Origin: JAXDMK01 sp963790325
GTDB taxonomy: Bacteria > Actinomycetota > Acidimicrobiia > Acidimicrobiales > AC-14
Assembly (NCBI GenBank): GCA_963790325.1
Contig: CAWBNY010000003.1
Span: 1,426,001-1,490,000 of the forward strand
Length of the DNA: 64,000 nucleotides
Direction: 5' to 3'
Shown here: piece by piece, positions 16,130 through 23,714 of the stretch
Numbering within the stretch: position 1 is the first letter of the stretch
Layout: every line of letters starts with the position of its first letter
The notes under the pieces: model-generated
The model's database searches: none
Told to the model about the DNA's origin: nothing
The model's input: the letters and a program-made list of their open reading frames with translations, nothing else
Translations under genes and position numbers: made by a program

Positions 16130-17221
16130 GTGAGCCCGGCCCGTCAGCTCGTCCTCGCCACCCCCGGGGCCCGGCGGCGCCTGGTAGGGGTTGTGGCTGT
16201 CCTGGTGGCCATCACCGCCATCAGCGTCGGCCAGGGCCTGGTGATCGCCCGCATCCTGAGCCGGGTCATCGCCGGTCGCTCCGTCGCTTCCGTCATACCG
16301 GCTCTCGCCCTGGCCGCCGCGATGCAGCTGCTGCGCAGCATCCTGATCCATCGCCGCCGGGTCCTGGCCGTGGACATGGCCAGCGAGGTGCGGGCCGCGC
16401 TGCGCCACCGCCTCGGGCAGCGACTTCTGGAGCTGGGTCCGGGCCGGCTGCAGGCCACACGGACGGGAACGGTCCAGTCGATCTTCGTCGACGGGGTGGA
16501 GAGCCTTGACCCCTACACGGCGCTGTTCCTCCCCCAGGCCTTCGCCGCGGTGATCGCCGCCGTGGGCACCACCGCGGTCATCGCCGTCATCGATCTGCGC
16601 ATCGGGCTGATCATCGGCGCGTGCGCCGCCGCGGCCCCCCTGGTCCCGAGACTCTCGAAGCGGCTCCTGCGGTCGCGGTACCTGCCGTGGTGGCGGGCCT
16701 ACACGGGCCTCTACGCCGACAACCTCGACGCCATCCAGGGCATGCCCACCCTCAAGGCGCTCAACGTCAGCCACCGCCGGGCGGCTGAGCTGCACAGCCA
16801 GGCGGAATCCTTCTGCCGCTACTCGACCCGACTCAACTCGATCGTCCTGGCCTACGTGGGGGTGGTGGCCCTCCTCGTCGGCGGCGGCAGCGCCGCCGCC
16901 ATCGCCCTGGGCGCCCTCCACCGGGCGGCCGGCAGCCTCTCGACCACCGAGCTGTTCACCGTCCTGCTCCTGACCCGGGAGTGCTTCCGGCCCGTCCGCG
17001 AGCTCCAGGACGCCTACCACGCCAGCTACGGGGCCGCCCCTGGGGCCCGCGCCATCGGCGAGCTCCTCGGATCCGAGCCGGCGCGGCGCCGCCGTGCCAA
17101 CCCGAGCCGATCGGCAGCCCGGGGCGCCACCGGCACTGTCCTTCGACGGGGTGAGCTTCACCTACCCGGGACGCGCCGAGCCGGCCCTGGAGGGGTTCAC
17201 CCTCGACGTCGCCGCCGGTGA
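16130..17221 (+). CDS. ABC exporter, membrane-domain part (CydD-like), frameshifted from its ATPase
   Basis: GTG start at 16130. About 320 residues form an ABC type-1 transmembrane domain with six hydrophobic helices (for example RLVGVVAVLVAITAISVGQGL and VLAYVGVVALLVGGGSAAAI), an SLDPYTALFLPQ coupling region, and MPTLKALNVSHRRAAELHS typical of CydD-like exporters. After GELLGSEPA the frame turns into arginine-rich nonsense and ends at 17221. The matching nucleotide-binding domain continues in another frame from about 17094. The two pieces sum to the usual single-chain length (about 580), so a frameshift or sequence error near 17090-17130 is likely. Probably exports the operon's peptide with the next exporter gene. 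Confidence 0.8.
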   Translation: MSPARQLVLATPGARRRLVGVVAVLVAITAISVGQGLVIARILSRVIAGRSVASVIPALALAAAMQLLRSILIHRRRVLAVDMASEVRAALRHRLGQRLLELGPGRLQATRTGTVQSIFVDGVESLDPYTALFLPQAFAAVIAAVGTTAVIAVIDLRIGLIIGACAAAAPLVPRLSKRLLRSRYLPWWRAYTGLYADNLDAIQGMPTLKALNVSHRRAAELHSQAESFCRYSTRLNSIVLAYVGVVALLVGGGSAAAIALGALHRAAGSLSTTELFTVLLLTRECFRPVRELQDAYHASYGAAPGARAIGELLGSEPARRRRANPSRSAARGATGTVLRRGELHLPGTRRAGPGGVHPRRRRR

Positions 17222-17882
17222 GACCGTCGGCATCGTGGGCCGGTCGGGGGCGGGCAAGACGACGCTGATGTCGCTGCTGCTGGGGTTCTTCCAGCCGGAC
17301 GGCGGCCGCATCCTCCTCGACGGCGGGGACATCGTCGGGGCGAGCCTCGACGACGTCCGCTCCCGGGTCGCCCTGGTGGCCCAGGACACCTATCTCTTCC
17401 ACGGGAGCATCCGTCACAACATCGCCCTGGCCCGCCCCGACGCCGGCGAGGCCGAGATCGAAGCGGCAGCGCGGGCCGCCCAGGCCGATGGGTTCATCAC
17501 CGCACTGCCCGGCGGCTACGACGCCGTGGTCGGCGAGCGGGGCCTGACCCTCTCCGGTGGCGAGCGCCAGCGACTGGCCATCGCCCGGGCCCTGCTCAAG
17601 GACGCGCCCGTCCTCCTCCTCGACGAGGCCACTTCCAGCCTCGACAGCGAAGCCGAGGCCGAGGTCCAGCTCGCCCTGGAGCATCTGCGCGCCGGGCGGA
17701 CGACCCTGGTCGTGGCCCATCGCCTGGCGACCGTCGCCGGCGCCGACCGCGTCGTGGTCATGGAGGCCGGTCGGGTGGTCGAAGCCGGCCGGCCGGGCGA
17801 CCTGGTGGACCGCCGGGGGCCATATGCCCGGCTCGTGGCCGCCCAGCGCCAGGGCGGCGCCATCGTCGGGGACCGACGGTGA
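17094..17882 (+). CDS. ABC exporter, nucleotide-binding part of the frameshifted protein
   Basis: Up to 262 residues in a frame shifted by +1 relative to the membrane part. It contains ALSFDGVSFTYPGRAEPAL, Walker A GRSGAGKTTLM, Q-loop VAQDTYLFHGSIRHNIALARP, signature LSGGERQRLAIARAL, Walker B VLLLDEATSSLD and the H-loop VVAHRL, so the ATPase looks intact. The GTG at 17094 has no ribosome site, so it is probably not a real start; the coding run is more likely joined to the upstream frame. Its stop overlaps the next exporter gene (GTGA). Confidence 0.8.
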   Translation: MPTRADRQPGAPPALSFDGVSFTYPGRAEPALEGFTLDVAAGETVGIVGRSGAGKTTLMSLLLGFFQPDGGRILLDGGDIVGASLDDVRSRVALVAQDTYLFHGSIRHNIALARPDAGEAEIEAAARAAQADGFITALPGGYDAVVGERGLTLSGGERQRLAIARALLKDAPVLLLDEATSSLDSEAEAEVQLALEHLRAGRTTLVVAHRLATVAGADRVVVMEAGRVVEAGRPGDLVDRRGPYARLVAAQRQGGAIVGDRR

Positions 17883-19669
17883 GGGCGGAGCGGGCCGTGG
17901 ACGGCGGTGGGGTCCGGCGGCGGGGGTCCCTGGCCGAACTGCGGCCCCTCGTCAGGCTCCTGGGCCCCTACCGGCGGCTGTTCGCCATGGCCGTCGCGGC
18001 CGGTGTGGCGCATCAGCTGGTGGTGCTGGGCGTGTCCGGGACCGGGGCGTGGCTGGTGGGCCGGGCTGCCACCGGCGCCGGCCCCCAGGACCTCGGAGGC
18101 GGGATGGTGGTGCTGGGCGTGCTGATCGTGCCGCTGGCGGCGACACCCTGGTTGGAGTCCCAGCTGGCCCACGTCGCCGCCTTCAGGGTGCTGGTCGACG
18201 TGCGGCGGCGGCTCTACGACGCCTTCGAGCGGCTGGCCCCCAGCTACCTCATCGAGCGTCGCGCCGGAGATCTGGGCGCCACGGCGGTGGCAGACGTCGA
18301 GCAGCTCGAGGGCTTCTTCGCCCACACCCTCAGTCCCCTGGTGGTGGCGGCGACGGTACCGGTGGCGGTCCTCGGGGCTCTGAGCGTGCTGCGCTGGGAG
18401 CTGGCCCTGGTCCTGGCCCCGGCCCTGGCCGCCCTGGCCACGGTGCCCGCATGGCTGCGGCGCCGGGCCGAGGCCGAGGGCGTCCGGCTGCGCTGCGCCC
18501 TGGGTGAGTTGAGCGCCGAAGTGGTCGACACCACCCAGGGGCTGCGGGAGCTGCTCGTCTGCGATGCGGGCGACCGCCAGCTCCAACGGCTGGCCGAGCG
18601 CGAGAGGGAACTGGCTGCGGCCAAGGCGGCCCACGGCCGCCGCAGCGGCCTGGAGTCGGCGGCCACCGACGCCATCGCCTTCGCCGGGCTGCTGGCGGTG
18701 CTGGCCACCGCCGCCCACCTCGTGGCGGCCGGTTCGCTGGCGCGCCCGCTGCTGCCAGTGGCCGTGGTCCTGGCCCTCAGCACGTTCACCCCGGTGATCG
18801 CCATGGTGGACGCGGCGCGCGAGCTGCATGTGATCGCCGGCGCCGCGGGCCGGATTCGGGCCATCCTCTCCGCCCCGTCGCCGGTCGCGGACCTGGTGGG
18901 CGAGCCTCCACCGGGGCCGTTCCCCGCCGCCGTGTCCTTCGACCATGTCCGCTTCTCCTATCCCGGCTCGGCCTCTGAGGCACTCGCCGATGTCTCCTTC
19001 GCCATCGGCGCGGGCGAGACGGTGGCCCTCGTCGGTCACTCCGGCGCGGGCAAGTCGACCTGTGCCCGGCTGCTGCTGCGACTGTGGGACGTCGACGGCG
19101 GGGCGGTGGCCGTCGGTGGCCACGACGTGCGGGCCTTCCCCCAGGCGGCGCTGCGCGACCTCGTCGGCACCGTCCCCCAGGAGGTCCACCTCTTCAACAC
19201 ATCCCTGCGGGAGAACATCCGCCTGGCCCGCCCGGAGGCGACCGACGCCGAGGTGACCGACGCGGCCCGGGCCGCCCGGGCCCATGACCTCATCACGTCC
19301 CTGCCGGAGGGCTACGACACCGCGGCGGGCGAGCTCGGCGCCCGGCTGTCGGGTGGGCAGCGCCAGCGCATCGCCATCGCCCGGGCCCTGCTGCGCCCGA
19401 CGCCGGTCCTGGTCCTCGACGAGGCGGTGTCGAACCTCGACGCCGAGAGCGAGGCGGAGGTGGCGGCCGCCTTCGACGTCGCCCGCCGGGGCCGGGCCAC
19501 CCTCGTCATCGCTCACCGCCTTTCCACGATCCGCGCCGCCGATCGGGTGGTGGTGCTCGACGCCGGCCGGGTCGTCGACTCCGGAAGCCACGACGCCCTC
19601 CTGGCCCGCAGCCCCGCCTACGCCAAGCTCCTCGGCTCCCAGGTGGCCTTCGCCGGGGCCGGTTCGTGA
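17879..19669 (+). CDS. ABC exporter, CydC-like half-transporter
   Basis: 596 residues, full length: membrane domain about residues 30-330 (CydC-like GTGAWLVGRA and FRVLVDVRRRLYDAFERLAPSYL) and ATPase about 350-590 with Walker A GHSGAGKSTCARL, signature LSGGQRQRIAIARAL and Walker B VLVLDEAVSNLD. Pairs with the preceding exporter to make a heterodimer. CydDC exports glutathione or cysteine for cytochrome bd assembly, but no cyd genes are nearby, and the RiPP neighbours suggest product export. Neither half has an N-terminal C39 protease, so leader removal is done elsewhere. Confidence 0.9.
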   Translation: MRAERAVDGGGVRRRGSLAELRPLVRLLGPYRRLFAMAVAAGVAHQLVVLGVSGTGAWLVGRAATGAGPQDLGGGMVVLGVLIVPLAATPWLESQLAHVAAFRVLVDVRRRLYDAFERLAPSYLIERRAGDLGATAVADVEQLEGFFAHTLSPLVVAATVPVAVLGALSVLRWELALVLAPALAALATVPAWLRRRAEAEGVRLRCALGELSAEVVDTTQGLRELLVCDAGDRQLQRLAERERELAAAKAAHGRRSGLESAATDAIAFAGLLAVLATAAHLVAAGSLARPLLPVAVVLALSTFTPVIAMVDAARELHVIAGAAGRIRAILSAPSPVADLVGEPPPGPFPAAVSFDHVRFSYPGSASEALADVSFAIGAGETVALVGHSGAGKSTCARLLLRLWDVDGGAVAVGGHDVRAFPQAALRDLVGTVPQEVHLFNTSLRENIRLARPEATDAEVTDAARAARAHDLITSLPEGYDTAAGELGARLSGGQRQRIAIARALLRPTPVLVLDEAVSNLDAESEAEVAAAFDVARRGRATLVIAHRLSTIRAADRVVVLDAGRVVDSGSHDALLARSPAYAKLLGSQVAFAGAGS

Positions 19670-20526
19670 GCCCGGCGCGGCGGCGGGAGCCTCTCAGCGA
19701 CGCCACCATCGGCCGCTACTGGGACGCCCAGGCCGCGACCTTCGACGACTGGCTGGCCGGTGGCACCGACGGCGTGTCCGGGTACCCGCCCGAGGAGCTG
19801 CGGGCCTGGGAGCTGGTGTGGCGCCGGGTGCTGGGGCCGCCGCCCCGGCGCATCCTCGACGTGGGCACCGGCACCGGATCAGTGTCGCTCCTCCTGGCGT
19901 CGCTGGGCTACGACGTGGTGGGAGTCGACCGGTCGGAGGCCATGCTCGAGGTCGCCCGGGCCAAGGCGGCCGCGGCCGGCCTCGGCTTGGACCTGCGACG
20001 GGCCGGCGCCGAGGACCTGCCCTTCGCCGACGGCGAGTTCGACGCCGTGGTGGCCAAGCTCGTGCTCTGGACCCTGCTGGAGCCCGAGGCGGCGGTGGCC
20101 GAGTGGCGGCGATGCACGCGCCCCGGCGGCCGGGTGGCCTCCGTCGACATCGGCTATGACCGCCTCGGGGCGCGGGACCGGGCCCGGCTGGGCCTCGTCC
20201 GTGCCGCCGCGGGCCGACGGCGCCACGGTGGCGGCTACCTGGTCGATCCCGGCCAGGTCGCCCAGCTCCCCCTGTGGCGAGCGGGAAGCGACGCTCATCG
20301 CAACGTGTTCCTTCGCGCCGGCCTGGAGCGGGTCCTGGTGGAGGACCTGGTGGGCCTCAGCATCCTGGAGCGCCGGCGGATGGCCCCGTTCCGGCGGCTG
20401 TGGCCGGTCCTCGGCCGCCATCTCGTCGAGGGCACAGTCCCCCTCGCCGACCCCCGAGATCCGTCCGACCCCGAGCACATGCCCACCGAACACCCGGACA
20501 ACCCCCAGACAGGGAGCCTTGCGTGA
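19666..20526 (+). CDS. Class I SAM-dependent methyltransferase (Methyltransf_11 type)
   Basis: 286 residues, GTG start overlapping the exporter stop. Motif I ILDVGTGTGSVSLLLASLG (about residues 63-81), VVGVDRSEAMLEVARAKAA, GAEDLPFADGEFDAVVAKLVLW and CTRPGGRVASVDIG are textbook UbiE-like motifs. Third methyltransferase of the operon; its place between exporter and importer genes gives no substrate clue. Ends in the overlap GTGA with the binding-protein gene. Confidence 0.88.
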   Translation: MSPARRREPLSDATIGRYWDAQAATFDDWLAGGTDGVSGYPPEELRAWELVWRRVLGPPPRRILDVGTGTGSVSLLLASLGYDVVGVDRSEAMLEVARAKAAAAGLGLDLRRAGAEDLPFADGEFDAVVAKLVLWTLLEPEAAVAEWRRCTRPGGRVASVDIGYDRLGARDRARLGLVRAAAGRRRHGGGYLVDPGQVAQLPLWRAGSDAHRNVFLRAGLERVLVEDLVGLSILERRRMAPFRRLWPVLGRHLVEGTVPLADPRDPSDPEHMPTEHPDNPQTGSLA

Positions 20527-21578
20527 AGTTGTCGCCGACGCGGTCCCGCATCACCGGGGCGCTCGTCCTGGCCGTCGCCCTCGCCGCCGCCGGGTGCGGC
20601 AGCGGCACCGTGAAGACCCCGAGCGCCTCGGCCCCGAGCGCCTCGGCCCAGCCCGAGGCGTCCGCCACGACCGCCCCCGTCGCGGCCACGTTCCCGGTGA
20701 CCGTCGAGAACTGCGGGGTCACCACCACCTACAACGCGCCGCCCAAGCGGGTCGTCGCCGTCGAGCAGTCGGCCATCGAGACCACGCTGGCCCTCGGCCT
20801 GGAGAAGTCCGTGGTGGGCGTCTCGTTGCGCAACCAGACCGATATCCGCCCCGATCTGGCCGCCTCGTTCAAGGCCATCCCCGTGCTGTCGAGCAGGGAC
20901 TTCTCCCGCGAGCTTCTCCTGTCGGTCACCCCCGACCTGATGGTGTCGCGCCAGAAGTCGAGCTTCCGGGAGGACCGGGGGCTGTCCCGGGACTCACTGC
21001 GCAGCACGGGCATCGAGTCCCACATCCTGGGCCAGGACTGCGTGAGCGGCCAGGTGAGCTGGGACGCGATCTACAGCCAGGTCGTCACCCTGGGGCGCAT
21101 CTTCGGGGTGGAGGACCGGGCCCAGCGCGTCGTCGCCGACATGCGCATCGCCGTCGCCGACGTCGAGACCAGGACCAGGGCGCCGGGCAAGCGGCCCAAG
21201 GTGTTCGTCTTCGACGACTCCGGGGAGGACGTGCCCGGCACCCGGGGCGGGCCGTCGATCGACACCCTCATGCTGCGAAGCGCGGGGGCCGACAACATCT
21301 TCGCCGACATCGACAAGGTCTTCGCCAACGTGACCTGGGAGGAGCTGGTCAACCGAGACCCCGATGTGATCGTCGTCGTCGAGTACGGGCCGGGCTCGGG
21401 CTTCGAGGCCCAGAAGCGCATCGACACGCTGCGCAGCTTCCCGCCGGCCCAGAAGATCACCGCGGTCAGGGAGAACCGCATCGTCGTGGTCCCCAACCAC
21501 CAACTGCTGCTCGGGGCCCGCAACGCCGAGGCCCTGCGCGGCCTGGCCAAGGGCCTGCACCCGACTTTGTTCCCGTGA
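20523..21578 (+). CDS. Siderophore/B12-type ABC importer, substrate-binding lipoprotein
   Basis: 351 residues. Lipoprotein signal with lipobox LAAAGC (Cys near residue 24), then a Ser/Ala linker (PSASAPSASAQ) and a periplasmic-binding domain of the BtuF/FepB/FhuD class: RVVAVEQSAIETTLALGL, AIPVLSSRDFSRELLLSVTPDLMVS, VVTLGRIFGVEDRAQRVVADM, TWEELVNRDPDVIVVVEYGPG. The class captures Fe-siderophores, heme or cobalamin outside the membrane. Coupled by 4-base overlaps to its permease and, through that, its ATPase. Within this operon it may retrieve the metal-loaded peptide product. Confidence 0.9.
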   Translation: MKLSPTRSRITGALVLAVALAAAGCGSGTVKTPSASAPSASAQPEASATTAPVAATFPVTVENCGVTTTYNAPPKRVVAVEQSAIETTLALGLEKSVVGVSLRNQTDIRPDLAASFKAIPVLSSRDFSRELLLSVTPDLMVSRQKSSFREDRGLSRDSLRSTGIESHILGQDCVSGQVSWDAIYSQVVTLGRIFGVEDRAQRVVADMRIAVADVETRTRAPGKRPKVFVFDDSGEDVPGTRGGPSIDTLMLRSAGADNIFADIDKVFANVTWEELVNRDPDVIVVVEYGPGSGFEAQKRIDTLRSFPPAQKITAVRENRIVVVPNHQLLLGARNAEALRGLAKGLHPTLFP

Positions 21579-22699
21579 GTGCCCGCACCGCCCCCCTCCC
21601 CACCCGCGAGCGGTCGCCCGTCGCCGACACCCGCCGTCGGTCCTCCTGTGCGACCCACCGGGCCGGGTTCGGCGTGCTCCTCGCGGCCCTGGCCGCCGGC
21701 CTCCTCCTCACCACCGTCCTCGCCACCGGGATCGGGCCCATCCCCATCCCGATGGTTCGGGTGTGGCGCATCGTGGCCTCCCGCCTCAGCCCTGGGATGG
21801 CGGGACATGACTGGACCACGGCCCAGGAGCAGATCGTGTGGCAGGTCCGCCTGCCGCGCGTGCTGCTGGCCGTGGTCGTCGGCGCGGGCTTGTCGGTGGT
21901 GGGCACCACCCTGCAGGCGCTGGTGCGCAACCCCCTGGCCGATCCCTACGTGCTGGGCATCACCTCGGGGGCCTCGGTCGGGGCGGTGACGGTGATCCTG
22001 CTGGGATGGTCGGCCTTCGGCATCTACTCCCTTTCGGCGTCGGCCTTCCTGGGGGCGCTGGGCGCCTTCGCCCTGGTGTTCCTCATGGCCCAGAAAGGGG
22101 GCCGCATCGCCCCCATGCGCCTGATCCTCTCCGGCGTGGCCCTGTCCTACGTGCTCACGGCGGTGACCAGCTTTCTCATCTTCTGGGCCGACACCGACGG
22201 CATCAAGGCCCGTTCCGTGCTGTTCTGGCTCCTGGGCGGCCTGGGCGGGGCCCGGTGGGCCCACCTCGGGCTCCCGGCGGCATCGGTGGCGGCCGGGACG
22301 GTCCTGGTCGGGCTCCAGGCCCGGCGCCTCAACGCCCTGGTCATGGGCGACGAGACGGCCACCAGCCTGGGCGTCGGCGTCGACCGCTTCCGCCGCCAGC
22401 TCTTCGTGGCCTGCTCGCTGCTCACCGCGGTGATGGTGGCGGTGGCTGGGGGCATCGGCTTCGTGGGCCTGATGATGCCGCATGTGAGCCGGCTCCTGGT
22501 CGGCCCCGACCATCGCCGGGCCCTTCCCGTGGCCGTGCTGGGAGGCGCCATCTTCATGGTCTGGGCCGACGTCGCCGCCCGCACCCTGGTGGCGCCCGAG
22601 GAGCTGCCCGTCGGGATCATCACCGCCCTGGCCGGTGGCCCCTTCTTCCTCTGGCTCATCCACCGACGGATGCCGGCCACCGCGCCGGGTGGGAGGTGA
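21575..22699 (+). CDS. Siderophore/B12-type ABC importer permease (FecCD family)
   Basis: 374 residues, GTG overlapping the preceding stop. About ten hydrophobic helices; signature segments RLPRVLLAVVVGAGLSVVGTTLQALVRNPLADPYVLGITSGASVGA and GIGFVGLMMPHVSRLLVGPDHR are diagnostic of FecCD/BtuC permeases. The second contains the coupling helix that meets the ATPase. A 35-residue polar N-terminal extension precedes the first helix. A single permease gene means a homodimeric channel. Confidence 0.95.
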   Translation: MSARTAPLPTRERSPVADTRRRSSCATHRAGFGVLLAALAAGLLLTTVLATGIGPIPIPMVRVWRIVASRLSPGMAGHDWTTAQEQIVWQVRLPRVLLAVVVGAGLSVVGTTLQALVRNPLADPYVLGITSGASVGAVTVILLGWSAFGIYSLSASAFLGALGAFALVFLMAQKGGRIAPMRLILSGVALSYVLTAVTSFLIFWADTDGIKARSVLFWLLGGLGGARWAHLGLPAASVAAGTVLVGLQARRLNALVMGDETATSLGVGVDRFRRQLFVACSLLTAVMVAVAGGIGFVGLMMPHVSRLLVGPDHRRALPVAVLGGAIFMVWADVAARTLVAPEELPVGIITALAGGPFFLWLIHRRMPATAPGGR

Positions 22700-23508
22700 T
22701 CAGCCTCAGGCTGGCCGGGGTGGACATCAGCCTCGGTGGCGTTCCCATCGTGGCCGGCGTCGGGCTGGAGGCCGGGCCGGGCGAGCTGGTCGGCCTGGTC
22801 GGGCCCAACGGGAGCGGCAAGTCCACGCTGCTGCGCTCGGTCTACCGGGCGGTGCGGCCCCGGGCCGGCCTCGTGACCCTCGGCGGCGACGATGCCTGGG
22901 CCCTTCCCGCCCGGGAGGTGGCCCGGCGGGCGGCGGTGGTCGTGCAGGAGCCGCCCACCGACTTCGACTTCAGCGTGGGCGACGTGGTGGCCATGGGCCG
23001 CCTGCCCCACAAGGGCGTCCTCGACCGCGACACCCCCGCCGACACCGCCATCGTGGCCGACGCCCTCGGCCGCGTCGGTCTCACCGAAGTGGATGAGCGC
23101 CCCTTTGCCACGCTGTCGGGGGGCGAGAAGCAGCGGGCCCTCATCGCCCGGGCCCTGGCCCAGCAGTGCCCCCTGCTCATCCTCGACGAGCCGACCAACC
23201 ACCTCGACGTCCGCTACCAGCTCGAGATCCTCGACCTGGTCGCCAGCCTCGGCGTCACCACCCTGGTCGCCCTGCACGACCTGAACCTGGCCGCGTCCTA
23301 CTGCCAGCGGGTCTACGTGCTGGCCGCCGGGGTCGTCGTCGCCGGCGGCGCCCCCGTCGACGTGCTCACCCCCGAACTCGTCCTCACCGTGTTCGGCGTC
23401 CACGCCGAGCGCTGGGCGCACCCCATCACCGGCCACACCCAGCTGGCCTTCTCCGCGACACCGCCGCCGCTGGCGGCGGCGGCGTCCCTCACGACGGAGA
23501 GGAGGTGA
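22696..23508 (+). CDS. Siderophore/B12-type ABC importer ATPase
   Basis: 270 residues, GTG with GGGAG just upstream and a 4-base overlap with the permease. Walker A GPNGSGKSTLL, Q-loop VVVQEPPTDFDFSVGDVV, signature LSGGEKQRALIARAL, Walker B LLILDEPTNHLD and H-loop ALHDLNLAASYC as in FepC/BtuD. It drives import of the metal chelate or corrinoid. The Ala-rich tail (PPPLAAAASLTTERR) leads directly to the precursor peptide gene, whose ATG is 5 bases on. Confidence 0.95.
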   Translation: MISLRLAGVDISLGGVPIVAGVGLEAGPGELVGLVGPNGSGKSTLLRSVYRAVRPRAGLVTLGGDDAWALPAREVARRAAVVVQEPPTDFDFSVGDVVAMGRLPHKGVLDRDTPADTAIVADALGRVGLTEVDERPFATLSGGEKQRALIARALAQQCPLLILDEPTNHLDVRYQLEILDLVASLGVTTLVALHDLNLAASYCQRVYVLAAGVVVAGGAPVDVLTPELVLTVFGVHAERWAHPITGHTQLAFSATPPPLAAAASLTTERR

Positions 23509-23512
23509 GCAG

Positions 23513-23623
23513 ATGAACAAGGTTGCGATCAAGAAGGTGAACCTCAAGCGTTCGGAGACCGCGAGCGCCACGCACAACAACAACATCTCCGTTGTTGCCG
23601 CGTACGAGTGGGAGCGCTCCTAG
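23513..23623 (+). CDS. Putative RiPP precursor peptide, 36 residues
   Basis: Short ORF with a strong ribosome site (GAGAGGAGG then ATG). It begins MNKVAIKKVNLKRSE, a basic, amphipathic leader-like part, and ends in SVVAAYEWERS. Between them lie a Ser/Thr cluster and His-Asn-Asn-Asn. It has six Ser/Thr (positions 14, 16, 18, 20, 26, 36) and no Cys, so a YcaO enzyme could form only oxazoline or methyloxazoline rings, or a thioamide or amidine if used otherwise. Adjacent to a YcaO cyclodehydratase and followed by a strong hairpin, as is usual for precursor genes that need high mRNA levels. Leader cleavage site and core are not determined. I recognise no known family. Confidence 0.75.
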   Translation: MNKVAIKKVNLKRSETASATHNNNISVVAAYEWERS

Positions 23624-23639
23624 CGCCTCCATGTCCGTG

Positions 23640-23669
23640 CCGGCCGGCCCACTCGTAGGGGCCGGCCGG
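23640..23669 (+). terminator. Hairpin between precursor and cyclodehydratase, likely attenuator
   Basis: Perfect 11-bp stem CCGGCCGGCCC / GGGCCGGCCGG, 8-base loop, 16 bp after the precursor stop and 45 bp before the YcaO start. No T-run follows, so read-through is likely. It would raise precursor mRNA over enzyme mRNA. Confidence 0.65.
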
Positions 23670-23714
23670 TGCGGTACCCGTCCACACCGACCCGGACCCC
23701 AGGAGGGCCCACCC

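Noticed and set aside
16130..19669. CydDC operon for cytochrome bd assembly
   Set aside because: The exporters look CydDC-like, but no cydAB genes are present and the neighbours are RiPP and importer genes.
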